Shown in pieces: positions 46,590 through 58,395 of a stretch of 64,000 bases of DNA; within the stretch, counting starts at the first letter, position 1; each line of letters starts with the position of its first letter. Made by a program: the position numbers and the translations under genes. This stretch comes from Saturnia japonica (Eukaryota; Arthropoda; Insecta; Lepidoptera; Saturniidae), in the NCBI GenBank assembly GCA_033032175.1, contig CM065320.1, positions 14,217,413 to 14,281,412 of the forward strand. The letters run 5' to 3'. The notes under the pieces are model-generated. The model was not told the origin of the DNA. It was given only the letters and a program-made list of their open reading frames with translations, and searched no databases.

Positions 46590-46925
46590 GTTCCCTTATT
46601 CTTCTTCCTAACTTGGTAACTAGTCCTCTTTAATGAAGACCATTACTGCCATTATCAAGTGTATATATTGTCATGTGTTATGATGATTTCAGTATCCTAA
46701 CAAGATGGTGGTTCCCTTGTTAGAACTTTCTAGGGAGTTTTTGTGGGATCCCAGAATGCATGCTTTCAGTTTATATTTATAATCCACTTCACTTATGCAC
46801 AAAAACCAAACTATATCACGTAAAACGCCACCAATATTACATAATATAGGGTCAAAAACCTATGTAAATGAACTAAAAATAAAAATCAACACAACATGTC
46901 ACTTCTAGATCCCGCCAAAAACTCC
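46590..46925 (+). repeat. Rep-G related repeat
   Basis: Inverted match to 28485-28840. Its right half also matches Rep-G copies 1 and 2 ('aatccacttcacttatgcaca'). Confidence 0.75.
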
Positions 46926-47163
46926 TCTTGTGGTACGTTTTTTATCAAATTTTCGATATGAAACAGTTTCTAGTTTGATATAAAATTCATTAGTGCTGCT
47001 GTAATATCACAGGCACAATATATAAACGGAGTATGAATGAGCAGTGAGGCTGTGTATCGATTGCGATCTGTTGCTTAGCAACACCCGGAGAGGCGTCTCG
47101 TCGCCTCACGTTCATAATGTCCAACACTACGACCTGTGATAAGTTTAATATCTATTATAGCTA
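46926..47163. other. No gene recognised
   Basis: Spacer with a GC-richer stretch at 47070-47115 ('cacccggagaggcgtctcgtcgcctc'). Confidence 0.4.
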
Positions 47164-47342
47164 CTAGCTGTACCCGCGACTTCGTTCGCGTATTAGAAAG
47201 CAATCAGTAATTAGTATTTATGAGTTAATCTAGGTTATAAACTATCAGTGTGCCAAAGATCATTTCAAATCCGGTCGGCCGTTTTGGCGTGATTACATAC
47301 AAACAAACATACAAACTTTCAGATTTATTGTATTAAGTAAGA
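47164..47342 (-). mobile_element. Short Helitron-like element, complete
   Basis: On the minus strand it starts TC (complement of 47341-47342) and ends CTAG (47164-47167), between A (47163) and T (47343). The end carries 'cgcgaacgaagtcgcg', a stem-loop with CGCG arms. The body contains the 'caaatccggtcggccgttttggcgtgatt' type text common to this lepidopteran group. Confidence 0.82.
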
Positions 47343-47359
47343 TTCACCTACCTATATTA

Positions 47360-47575
47360 AACTAGCGGTGTCACGCGGCTCCGCACACGTTTATTACACA
47401 GTAACAAGTTTTTTCTCAATTTTATTTTTCTCATGTTTCAAGACAATAATTCTTATAGTGTATAAATTGCGGAATTCTCCACATATACAAAATTTTTTTA
47501 AAAATCGTTGAAGCCGTTTAGGAGTTAAATCTAGACAAACAGAAAGATAGACAGGCAAACAAAATGTATATTGAT
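47360..47575 (-). repeat. Small repeat similar in layout to Rep-J
   Basis: A GC-rich left end ('gcggtgtcacgcggctccgcac') is followed by AT-rich text and 'cgttgaagccgtttaggagttaaat', then 'gacaaacagaaagatagacaggc'. This resembles the Helitron-like or Rep-J group but has no exact partner. Confidence 0.5.
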
Positions 47576-48189
47576 CGAACACGAGACCTCTCGGCTCAGT
47601 AATAGGGCTTATAATCACTGCGTAAAGAGGCCAGCACAAATTCTCTTTACATTTAAATGAAGATCCCATCTTTTTTATGGCTTTCTGCATATGTAGGCAA
47701 TTTTGCCAATGTCAAGTATGACAAATATGCGTTATAGAATTTAGTTGCCAAATGTTCGGTGTACTGTAGAATAACCCATAAAAAGAATAACAAATAAAAG
47801 TGAGTGATGCGACAACACATCAATCACTGAACCGGAAAACGAGAAACTAAACAAAAATAAATATTTTCTTCATGAATGTAAATAATATGCCGTCTACTTT
47901 GAATATTATTATTCCATTTTTTTATACTAGGTTAATATAAATGTCTTTACAGCATCTGACAGTCCACAAACAACGGCGACATTCAGAGTGAAATTTAAGT
48001 GACGTGTTTGGAGAAAATTTCATAAAGTATTCTTGTAAAATTTCTTTCTGCAAAATTCGGAACAGTATTCACAAAAGTCTATCGTGTTTGGATTACAACG
48101 TAAAAGCGTATATCATTTATTTGTATCAAACAAATAGCGAAATTCAAACTTATACTCACGTTTAAAGCGTATAAGTTGATCTGTAGGGG
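47576..48189. other. No gene recognised
   Basis: AT-rich, unique. Confidence 0.4.
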
Positions 48190-48400
48190 TTCAGAGGACT
48201 TCAAGCCTTATGACTTACGCTGTTAATGGTTGAATTTTCGGTGACAGAAAATATCACGATGAAGTCATAGCATAATGGCATGGCATTCTGTTGGGCTTAC
48301 TTGATTAGTTACCACAATTCTGCAGCCAAACACCTATCGATGTTTTCCAACAATAGCGTTTGTACTCCAGTCCCGTTTGTAGACTTAGCGTACTACAATA
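48190..48400 (+). mobile_element. SINE-F, degraded body
   Basis: 'ttgaattttcggtgacagaaaatatcacgatgaagtcatagcataatggcatgg' and the terminal 'gtagacttagcgta' match 61625-61765 loosely. The promoter boxes are lost. Confidence 0.55.
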
Positions 48401-48470
48401 CTAGCTATGCCCAACGGTTTCCCTCGTATTAAGTTTATTCGACAAACTCTCGTTGGCGCCGTCGTCGATA
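48401..48470 (-). mobile_element. Hel-B terminal fragment, inverted
   Basis: It begins CTAG at 48401 and reads 'ctatgcccaacggtttccctcgt', 'aagtttattcgacaaac' as in 11933-12000. Confidence 0.65.
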
Positions 48471-48861
48471 AAAATAAAATTAAATGAAAAACATTTGAAC
48501 AATATCAAAAATATTATATCAGATAAGTTATAAAAAATAAGATAGCACACTAAGAAACACATTTAAAACATATTTAAATAAATACAATACACTAAGAAAA
48601 CATATTTGTCTCAAACTGTAATAAATTATATTTGGCGACTGCAATACAAAGCATTACAACAAAATATTAAGCCGGTATGATGATATATAGCAAACAATCA
48701 TACTTGCAGTCGCTTTGCTATCAACACAAAATACATCGGTTCATGGTCTGATCCGCTAAAAAGTGGTCCAAGTTACAAGAACAAGTTAAGTTATAATGTA
48801 AAGTAATTGTAAACACAATTTAAAAAGAAACTGAATCGTTTTATTTATTTTTATATTGGTA
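48471..48861. other. No gene recognised
   Basis: AT-rich spacer. Confidence 0.4.
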
Positions 48862-49217
48862 CTAGCTAACCCGGTGGGAATTGTTCTGCCCTTTCCAGTA
48901 GACACTAATTCGACCACACCGCCACCTATACCGATTTTTTCCCCGAAATCATTTCCAGAGCCATATCGAACAAACCAAAAAATAATTACGCATATCTATC
49001 CTTCGAATCGTAATTTTGAGATCATGAAAAAATCTAACAAAAAAAAGACTATTCCTAAATTTTCCAGCTAACACTTCATTTTTTCCTGTATAGGTACTTT
49101 ATTTGGATTATCATTAAAATAAAAAATAGCGGGCGTGATCTCTACAACTCATCAAAATTTCATCGCAATTGGATGATTGGCTTAGGTAAGGATAGGGGAC
49201 AAACAGACATATATTTT
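48862..49217 (-). mobile_element. Helitron- or RTE-related repeat with CTAG end
   Basis: CTAG at 48862 is followed by 'ctaacccggtgggaattgtt', a form common at ends of small lepidopteran repeats. The body contains 'tcatcaaaatttcatcgcaattgg' and ends 'aaacagacatatattttta'. No partner in this window. Confidence 0.5.
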
Positions 49218-49229
49218 TAATGTTAAACT

Positions 49230-49600
49230 TTAGATCCAGTTCTTCTTCCAACGCTCGTGTCATTGTAGCTCCAGCCGCGGAATGGATACCGGTTTCAGGG
49301 GAGTTACTCTTGCCTTGGCTGCCACTAGTGCGACTTGATTGCCTCCTTGTTACTTACGCGCTCTGTAGTAACTCTGTAGAGAAGCGTAGGCCATCTCGCT
49401 GGCGTCGGTGAACGCGTGCAGCTCCCCCTCGTCGCTCGAGTATGTGAAGCATCTTGGAATGCGCAAACTCTCTTGCACCTTTACGCTCCCGAGGTATTCT
49501 TTTCCAGGCTTCTTGAACTTTTGAAGTGATTTTCTCGTCCCAGTCGACGCCGCGCCGCTTCTCCATATGCTCTGTATGAGTACCTTGGTAAAAAATAGAA
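49230..49600 (-). pseudogene. BEL/Pao LTR retrotransposon pol relic (RNase H region)
   Basis: On the minus strand, with two frameshifts, it reads KVLIQSIW, GVDWDEKITSKVQEAWKR, YLGSVKVQESLRIPRCFTY, then GELHAFTDASEMAYASLQSY. After an in-frame TAA (49350-49352) comes VALVAAKARVTPLKPVSIPR, LEL. The pattern 'DWDe.....W......L..i.IPR......ELHgFsDAS..AYga...VAKskVaPlk...IPRLEL' is diagnostic of BEL/Pao elements. The D of FTDAS is an RNase H catalytic residue. No LTRs were found next to it. Confidence 0.85.
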
Positions 49601-50317
49601 TTTTAAAAATATACATTATTTCATGCTCATCGCTTACTCGTATACCCCGTCAGCGCTGCATTTGCAATCGGTCCCGGGGGGATTTCATATAGGAATTGAT
49701 AGCCCAATCAGCGACTAATAACTCAAGTTCATCTGTTACTATTATTTATGATCGTAGTGTAAACTTTGTGAGGTTATTTAAACAAAATTTAAATGTATAA
49801 TACTTACATACTACTAAACAATATACTTGTAGATCTAAAAAAATTAATCATTAAATCAGATTTAAGATTGACAATTGCATACACTTTGACAAATCTAAAC
49901 CATTTTATTTTTAGGTTCAAGTCGCCCTTAAAAACTGTAATCTAACAGTAATTAATTATGTAAAATATACACATGTTTTATCACCAAAATATCAAGTGTA
50001 TTGCTAAATAATTATGGTCAAAGAAACTGGCTTTAAAGTACCACTGTTTTAACTCGAAACACTCTGACAACTAACAGCGTAAGCTTAGTCAGTTTAGCAT
50101 TACAGACTATATTGCTAAATAAACTAATATTATTTAGCAGTATATCTCGGAGACAAGAAGATGTATTTAACCCATTGTGAGATTAAGTAAAAGAAAACAA
50201 AGTTTTGTCAATTCTACTTCTACCTCGGTATTAACTAAAATTTGCATCTAAATTTACGATAGGCCTTCTGATTTCAACTTGTGATTGTTCCTAGTTTTCG
50301 GTAAAGGGTGGCTTCCC
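49601..50317. other. No gene recognised
   Basis: AT-rich, unique. Confidence 0.4.
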
Positions 50318-50535
50318 CTAACATAGCTCGCGGCGACGCGGTGCGGGCGGTGCGGCGCGGCGTAGCGGTGCGGCGGTGTCAGTGATAGAAACAAACTCTC
50401 AAACTTTATGATAATTTGAATCCCTACAATCGGAATTGTAAAGTTGTTCAGAATTGTTCATTATTATATAAAGTACTGGCCGTTGTTTACTTCTGGCACT
50501 GACGCGGCGTGGCGGCGTTACGATTTCAAACTATT
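50318..50535. other. GC-rich G/C-repeat patch
   Basis: Runs built on 'gcggtgcgg' and 'gcggcgcggcg' occur at 50330-50380, with a second smaller patch 'gacgcggcgtggcggcg' at 50500. 'gtcagtgatagaaac' and 'ggcactgacgcgg' flank the intervening AT-rich 120 bases. This might be the subterminal part of an unidentified DNA transposon; no matching ends were confirmed. Confidence 0.35.
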
Positions 50536-50873
50536 ATTTTACTGATAAAACAAATATTTTTGTAACCTTTATTAGAAGATGAAATTTAAAAAAAGAAGTA
50601 ACATTTGCAATGAGGCTAAAATCGATATCTCAATTGTAAGTTGATGAGGAGTTAGATATCCTACAGATTCCGGACGATGATGTACCATCAGGTCAATGTT
50701 TGCTATGTTCTTCTAGTATATCATTGAAGTAACAGAATACCAAATATTGATCAGACGTGGTGAAGATGCCCATATCCATTCAAAATCCAGAAAAGAGAAA
50801 GGGGTTGCTAACTAGGCGAGCATTTGAAAATATCCTACCACCATACTTACAGTAAATAAATAATTATTATATA
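50536..50873. other. No gene; possible short relic
   Basis: 50640-50710 reads VDEELDILQIPDDDVPSGQC on the plus strand between stops. The acid-rich stretch is not assigned to any family. Confidence 0.3.
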
Positions 50874-51473
50874 CTAGTTGTGCCCGCGGCTGCACACACG
50901 TGCTGCTAATACGGCTAATATATACCACTTTCTGCCTCGCACAAATACTCTGTGGAAGCAGTTGCCGCCTGGGGTCTTTCCGAGCCGTTATGACCTGGTG
51001 ACCTTCAAGAAGAGAGCTTATTCTTCCCTAAAAGGCCGGCAACGCATTTGCGAGCACTCTGGTGTTACGGATGTTTGTGGGCGGCGGTGATCACTTTCCA
51101 TCAGGTGCGCCACCTGCCGGTTTGCCCCCTTTTTATCATAAAAAAGTACATTAATTTGAAATATCTCTCATAGTTTACTCAGCGTAAGCCATTTAAGCGC
51201 CCGAATTGATTCACCATGATCAGTTTTTATTTGCGCGGATCATTAATTCTTCTAAATTAAAAGTAGCCTAATTTACTCCTTATAGCATCATCTGTCTGCC
51301 AGTGAAAATTCCATCGAAATTGGTTCAAGGAACAAACAAACAGACAGACAGACTGTAAAATATTTTAATAGTTGGCGTTTTGTTGTATGTACCGTATATA
51401 CTTTCATACGCATTTAGTAAAATGCTATTGACATTACAGAGACAGACACCTCAATTTTATTAATTGTAAAGAT
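50874..51473 (-). mobile_element. Hel-A element carrying a LINE tail
   Basis: On the minus strand: TC (complement of 51472-51473) to CTAG (50874-50877), between A and T. The 28 terminal bases at the CTAG end are separated from the rest by the insert at 50903-51148. About 150 bases of Hel-A that should lie there are missing. Confidence 0.85.
50903..51148 (+). pseudogene. LINE polymerase C-terminal tail, jockey/CR1-like
   Basis: The plus strand reads [39 protein letters not shown], then stop at about 51089. It is followed by a GC-rich 3' UTR ('ccatcaggtgcgccacctgccggtttgccccc') ending 'atcataaaaaa'. 'RT..LWN.LP..VFP..Yd...FKrr....L' is the classic C-terminus of such LINEs. It is 5'-truncated and has no clear duplication; part of the target is missing instead. 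Confidence 0.82.
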
Positions 51474-51656
51474 TTCCCTTAAAATTATGGTGCGATGTGA
51501 ATACGCGCTACGAGCTACGACTAAGCCATCACCGCTTCAACTTTTTTTATTAAAACTTAATTTAAAGTTTTAAATACTTAAAACCCATATATAAGTAAAC
51601 CATTTATAAGTATCATGCTGATTCATTCTTAAAGGGGTTATTCCCGTTGCAGTTAA
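51474..51656. other. No gene; spacer
   Basis: AT-rich spacer. Confidence 0.4.
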
Positions 51657-51807
51657 TCGTTGGACACAATTCGCGGCTGAGTGCCCTCTGCGCTCGCCCC
51701 CAAGTCCGGTGAAGCTGTAAAAGCCGCAGCGGCTTTAGGGCCCCTAAGGCTAACAGTGTAGTCAGTTCTAAAAAAAAAAAAAAAAAAAAAAAAATCGTTG
51801 GACACAA
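51657..51807 (+). mobile_element. LINE-D 3' end with perfect 13-bp target duplication
   Basis: The insert 51670-51794 is flanked by 'tcgttggacacaa' at 51657-51669 and 51795-51807. It ends in an A-run of about 25 at 51770-51794. It matches 3339-3465 closely, lacking a short piece ('ctgttttaggata' type) after 'gccgcagcggct'. Perfect duplications and a long intact A-run suggest a young insertion. Confidence 0.9.
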
Positions 51808-51894
51808 GCAAACCCTAATATTTAACCTAACTCTTTAATATTTCATAATGCTACAACTCATTTTAATTAACTAGGGTGCAATATGATACATTTT

Positions 51895-52085
51895 ATGCTA
51901 TGCTTGTTGAGGTCCTGGGTTCGATTTACAGGTCGAGCAATGTATTATTGGGTTTTTCTATGAAATTCTCAGTAGCAACTCGGAGTTTGGCTTTGTGCCC
52001 GATTAATGGCAATAGGCTCGGTCCCTATTACATGGGACCTAGAAATATAACCGGCGAACTGTGGGTGTACCTCTGCCTAAGCCTT
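51895..52085 (+). mobile_element. SINE-E, copy 2
   Basis: It has a degenerate B box (51918-51928, ggttcgattta) and a good body: 'tttggctttgtgcccgatta', 'atggcaataggctcgg', 'catgggacct'. The 126-codon open frame across it is fortuitous. Confidence 0.78.
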
Positions 52086-53107
52086 AAAGCTTTGTTAAAT
52101 TTAGGCCATAAAAAGACATTTATGAATGGCATCGCACTACTAACGGTTCGGAAAACGTTCCAGTCATATAGAAGAATCGGCAAGAAACTCAATCGGGTTT
52201 ATCAATATTTTTTAAATATTGTTTTTACAGTATTTTTGTTGTTTTGCAGTTATTAATTATTATCATTTTCAGCGAATTTACAGTGAGGGAATCACTTCCA
52301 GACATCATCATCATGCACGTAATGATCTACAATTAGTAAATGTATTTCAGAAAATGCATTAGTACATACCTACCGAGGTTTGAACCTAGAGACATCAAAT
52401 CGACAATCGACCAACCGTGTCAATCATTTTTAATCCCCGACGCAAAAAGAAATGTGTATAAGTTTATAGTGGTATCAGTGTATCTTTCTGTGGCATCGTA
52501 ACTCACAAACGGCTGAAATCATGAATATCAAACTAGTCAATATACTGAATGATAAAAGATGGTAAACACCCTAAACACATAAATAACTACTAATAAATCT
52601 ATATATTAATACGTGAAGTAAAAGTTATCTACCCCTTTTTAAGCGCATTGCGAGCACGGAAGAGTTTGAGTTTTGGAATGGTAAAAGTTTATATGGAGAA
52701 TGAGTTCAGAAAGCTAAAATTTATCTATAATATCTGTTACTAATATATTCAATTAAATAAATTAATACTGCAAATCCTAAAGCGACCAGTGCCATTGATC
52801 TTAGACCCCCCAAAATATTGACATTGTCACTCAACGAAAAGTGACAGCAAGTGATCTAGATAATACTCATTGTTTAGGTTCATGAATACTGCAAATGTCA
52901 AACAGAAAATAGTCTTATCTATGATCAAAAAGGCGCAGGTCGAATTTCGTGCTTAGGGCGATCGCTAGTAATAATAAATGCATGTGCCCGAATTCATAAA
53001 AATATTCTCAGCGAATCTTTTTTATATGTGAATAGAGATACTTTCTCCACGGATTCGTTTTAACATTAGAACTCCACTCCGTTTGAATTCGCTATTCGTT
53101 TATGATT
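52086..53107. other. No gene recognised
   Basis: AT-rich; no second copies seen. Confidence 0.4.
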
Positions 53108-53370
53108 GCTATCAATGATATTTTATAAGTAGATACAGCATTGACGCTTTTTACATGCCATCATGAATGAGCGGCAATTGCCCTCAGTTCACTTTCGATT
53201 TGATACCGGCGTGAGCGAGACGAAACTTTTATACTCTTCTAACAACAGAGTTTCCGCCTTACGCTGTGATTTTCTAACTCTTTTATTTCAACATGCTGAT
53301 AACAAAATTTGTAACGTTTTCAAATCGCTTTTAGTGTGAGTATAACGCGTCTATTTATAAAAAGTTATTG
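53108..53370 (+). repeat. Rep-P repeat, copy 2
   Basis: Partner of 46215-46580 with about 80-85 percent identity by eye in the right half. It lacks the extra stretch present there. Confidence 0.8.
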
Positions 53371-56300
53371 ATTGTTATAATGATATTTCACAATACCTGA
53401 ATTTAATAGCCATGATCTTGTACTCCGACATGTCAGTGCTAATTAAACACAAACAGACGGACAGACGGACTGATCGGTCGAGTATTTATTGCTTATTAGG
53501 GATCGGAACGGAATTTTGACTTGAACAATAGTTCTAGAATGTTTGTGAAATATCAAAGTTATTTGAACAATACTGTTCTTGCTTGTCGTTTAATTAAGGT
53601 ATTTAGTCGACAGGGTGTCGGATACACGTTGTAGAATATGGGCTCAAATCCTTTAAATGTAATGTACCAATTACACGAAACCGTGTGATAAGCCATTGCA
53701 CTAAGCTTAATCACCAATCAAATGAATAGTTAAATATCGCTCTAATTTAATTTTTATACAAATTTTATCACATATATATCAGCTTTCGCTGAAAAAAAAC
53801 AACGTAATGCAACTAAAAAAATGTTTATGTACTCATCGTTCTAAATGAAAAGCACTGTTTATATACCTATCGGCTGTCGGTGTACTCTGGCAGATGTACT
53901 GGAATACCCGCTATCTCTTTAAGATTCATGCATATCATCTTCGATAATATATATTATGATCGTTGGACACGATATAAATGTATAATTTACGTAGATCTAC
54001 AGGCTTATAACTGCACGGGTAAGACCAAATACTAAATAAAATACTTCACTCTGTTTATATAAATAGTGTTTGATTCAATAATTAAAGCAAAGGTTCAGTT
54101 GGTAGTGTGTACTGACTCCGCGTCCATCGACGTTAGTGACGGAAAAATCATGATGTCACCACTATAGTATGTTGTGTCGTGTTTCAACAATTAAAAGTAT
54201 AGGAATTTAGAATAAGATAAGCCAAGAAGGAATTATGAAATAAAATGAAAATAAATTTATTAATTTATATATTTCGAAGACAGCTCACAATATTACCTAT
54301 GTGGATTTTAAATATATTATAATAGTTAAGTCGATTCTAAAACACTTGCTAAATACATTTTTAATAAAAATATATAATTACAGTACCGTATGTTAATCTC
54401 CTCAGAATAAATCCTTATAAAGTTTTCAAATGTCCACAATATACTGTCCAAAATATATAGAATTCCAACTAGAGGCAGCTTTGCGTCGGAACCACGAACC
54501 ATTGTCTCGCCGTCTTGGTCGATCGGTTTAGTGTAGCGCACATCAAAAGTTGACATCTCCAGCCACCGGATCAGTGTTGACTCGCAACGGGAACCATTGC
54601 ATCAGGCAGACAGTGCAGCGCCAGAAATCTCGACAACCGGGATTGAATATGAAAATAGATATTTCATACTATTATTACAAAGAAAAGATTGTATAGTTTC
54701 TCCGGTCGTCTTAGAACAACTTGATAGTTTATATAATATCTGGTATTACATTTATACCAACATTATTTAAATTTTTATAATATATTGGCTTATGCTCTAC
54801 GACTCGGGTCTCTCAGTCTTGCCTCGTTCTATCTGTATAATTTTTCAAATACTCGTTCTACTGAATTCAATATTTGTAATTTAAAATGTTTCCGAAATAT
54901 AGAACCATAGGTTTTATGTAATTAATAAAACCTTGTTATAGAAAAACATATATTTTCCTAACTGCGCATGCTCCAAAATTATCATAAATAGTAACAGTAA
55001 TCGACATGCTGTCAATCCTAAAATGTAAACAAACATTGTATCTGCTAAAGACAAAATATGATCGTTAAATTCAATTAGAATTATTATTAAACCTAAAAGG
55101 ATCGTATTATAAATGATATCTGAACAGACGAATTTATAAAATACAATAACCTAAACGATGTCCTGGAAATAAAATAGCGAATTCCTATTTTATATACAGG
55201 GAATAATACGATAAATATAAGGTAAATAAAAGTATATATATATATACGAGGTATTACGATAAATATATATAGAAGCTATTACTTTGTCCTTCCAATATAA
55301 TATAACAGTTGCTAATGTATTTTCTACCAGCTTTAAGTTTTGAAATCTGTTGTCAAATACCTATAGGTGTAGTCTGATATGCCTTCTTAGTTAAGCTTTA
55401 ATCCACGTCGTCACTTAAAAGACTGGGTAGAAATTTAGCTAAATCTATAAAAAAATATATATAACACAATCATTTGCGTATAAATAGGTACTTTTAATCC
55501 ATAATATTATGTTGTTTCCCCAAACTAATTGCAATAATTTGTAACAATAACTTTAACGTAGTGTTTTTGATTAAAAGACAATTTAGATAATTATTATATT
55601 TTTATCAAATGTCACAAATTACGTTTAGGTTTACTTTATCATCAAAACTCATACATTAACTCATAGGAACATAATATATAAATTTCGTGACCTACAATAG
55701 TCTTTATAAAATATAAACAATAAAATTTCTTTAAACAAATAAAGTAACACACAACATTCTAACAAATAATAACTCAAAACTCCGAAATAAATATCAAAAA
55801 GTAGCTAACAAATAATAAATAGTCGACCAGACAGGCCAAATTAGCGTTAACTGTGTCTTCCAGGAAGTTTCTACATCCCGGAGGTCAATATAAATCGGCA
55901 GTTTTATTAAAGAGTGCGGACTAACAATCAATCAGGAAGCTGTATTCATGGTAAAAGTTTGACTGTAGGGATTTGCTCTCATCACTAATATAGTGTTGAG
56001 ATAGCACACGCTTACCATTTATCGATGTTTATTATCGATTTGAAAGTAGAGTTTAACTAACCCTTATTAGTTATTACTCATAGGTTGAACTAATAAGTCC
56101 TTACCGTACTATAGATCTGTGTATTTGTGATTTATACAATATACAGTCTTTTCTCAAACATAAGCGAAAAGACATTTGTACAAGTCGGCATGACAGCGGC
56201 GACTGATGACGGATTGTAGATCCATCATCAGGTACAGTTCAGCCAGTTTCAACGTTCTAAAAAAACTACTCACAATAAAAACAGTTTAATTATTTCGAAT

Positions 56301-56999
56301 GGTTTGTAAATTTTAATGTAAAATCGAATTTAATTTTATATGCACTTAAGATCTTAATTAAACAAAACTTCCAATTCAAAAACAAAGGTACGGATGGCAC
56401 CAATAACCTCAAACTTCTACTAGAAAAGAAATTTTTAAAATCAAAATGTAGGTAGTTGTATTTGTTTAATTTTAATTTTGTTCTAATATTTTAATATTTT
56501 TTTAAGCTTTTATTGCTGATACTAAATAGATACAAATCAAGTGACATGTTGACAACTAAAAACGGCGCACCTAATATTGTGTGGCAGTTTTTACGTATTT
56601 TAAATATTAGCTAAAGGATAAGAAACAGTCATCGTTCATTCTGTAACATTTTTGTCAACTTTATCGATGTATGTACCTACCAACACTGGTTGTTTCAACT
56701 GTGGGTAAAGTTAGGAAATTTACCCGAAGAATTATGAATAGGAACCGCTTCGTGGATGGTTTTATTCAACACTCTCTCCATTCATACTCTTGACATTATG
56801 CAACCCGTTATAAAAGTTTACCTTTACTTTAAAATATTAATGGGGTTTTAAACTACGGTTTTTAAATTATGGTCATGTCTTGTTAATTGAATGGTTAGAC
56901 TGTGTGAAATTTCTAAACATATTCAGCATATTTTTTTTTTTTAATATTTACCTAATTTAACCTTAATCTAATTTTAAACCTATTAGGAACAAGCAAAAT
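53371..56999. other. Long stretch without recognisable gene
   Basis: AT-rich. A very degraded SINE-F-like stretch may lie at 54105-54165 ('actgactccgcgtccatcgacgttag'). A 76-codon minus frame at 54326-54556 (MSTFDVRYTKPIDQDGETM) is more balanced in composition than its surroundings but has no known domain and no splice signals I could trust. A short (TA)n lies near 55231-55245. Confidence 0.4.
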
Positions 57000-57260
57000 T
57001 ATTAAAAGGGAAACAAAAAAGCCAACTGCAACAAAAACGTATGACTAGAAAAAATAATCTATTTTTGCCTTTTTTTAATTCTCAAACGTCGTACTTCAAT
57101 ATTATATAGTCTATGTCACTCCCACAATTAAGACGAATCTAAGGATACCTCGTATGCTAAAATCCATCAAGCCGTTTAGGCTACAGAACGTGCTAAACAA
57201 ATAGACATATATACATACCTACATACGCTTGAAAAACATACTCCTTATTTTTCAGTCAGG
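57000..57260 (+). repeat. Rep-J repeat, copy 2
   Basis: Partner of 37570-37795. The core 'aaaatccatcaagccgtttaggctacagaac' is identical. Confidence 0.8.
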
Positions 57261-58104
57261 TAAATACAATATTTGAAGTTGAAGGAATATGCGATAACTG
57301 GCGGAACCTTTGATAAATGAAGTATTTGACAAAAAGCTCAGCAAAATCTCATTTCTCACACTGGTATTTATTACAAAGAAAAGAGCCTATTGAAAATTAA
57401 TGTCATTTAGGAATTTGCCCATATCTCAGCATTGTATTGAGCGTGAACATATTAAAGTATCGAATATCATTGAGTAAATAATTAAAGCATCATGTAGTTT
57501 AACCGATGTGTTGATTGTGCAAGCGGTCCAAAGTTCCTTGCGAGAATGTACCTAAACAGCGAAATATGAGTCTTCGCTGCAATCACGTAGGTACGGAATA
57601 AAGTTTATATACTAGAAATCATTCTATAATTTTATATTACGTTTAAACTACAATAACATACTAGCCTATATATGCAACTTTGTATGTGTAGACTTTTAAA
57701 AGATATAATGCAAAATTAATAAATCTACAGTCCGCAACGTAATATTTATATATTATCACAAAATTTTAGTTCCATAAATCGTAATTCATATTATATCCTC
57801 AACTTCATTTATAACTTTAACTTCTGCTTTCAGCTCCTATCTAGCTACTGGGGGTTGGATGTCGGCTCTTGTTTTTTTAATGGGACAACGCGGTCGCCGA
57901 GGCTGACTTGCCAAATAATTAATTACAGCAGTAGTTTCCACGGGATATATCGTATTAGAGTTAGAAAAACCTTTATATCCGATTAATAGAATATAATAAA
58001 ATATACAATAGTTATTTATTTAACAGATTATTATAACATTAATATTTAACACGTGAATAATACATTAATGTAATTGATAGTATGAGTAATTGATGTAATG
58101 TAAA
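57261..58104. other. No gene recognised
   Basis: AT-rich; a small GC-richer spot at 57840-57910. Confidence 0.4.
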
Positions 58105-58395
58105 TGTAATTAATAGAGATACAGTACAGAAAATTTTTTTTGAAGATTTATCTCTACTTGGAGGAGTCCGACTGGTGGTATACCTTTACCCTACAATAGA
58201 TCGAATCCAGATAACCTTGTTCTGTATTCCTGAGGTGAGTAGGGTTTCCAAAGCTCCATGAGGTAGGGGGTTCAAGGAAGGCAACGCGCTAGTGATACCT
58301 ATGGTATTACAAGCGTCCATATGCCACGGTAGCCGTTTACCATCAGGCGGACTGTATGCGTGTTGGCAACTTTTATATTTATAAAAAAAATTTGA
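58105..58395 (+). mobile_element. Rep-C element with complete 3' end
   Basis: It contains all shared blocks and the best 3' end: 'gccacggtagccgtttaccatcaggcgg', 'tgtatgcgtgttggcaac', then 'ttataaaaaaaat' at 58378-58392. The A-rich end and strand-consistent truncations support a retroposed family. Confidence 0.8.

Noticed and set aside
51876..52256. 126-codon plus-strand frame
   Set aside because: Read through SINE-E copy 2 and AT-rich flank.
54326..54556. Possible exon MSTFDVRYTKPIDQDGETM...
   Set aside because: No splice signals, no repeat partner and no family recognised; kept only as a remark in the spacer entry.
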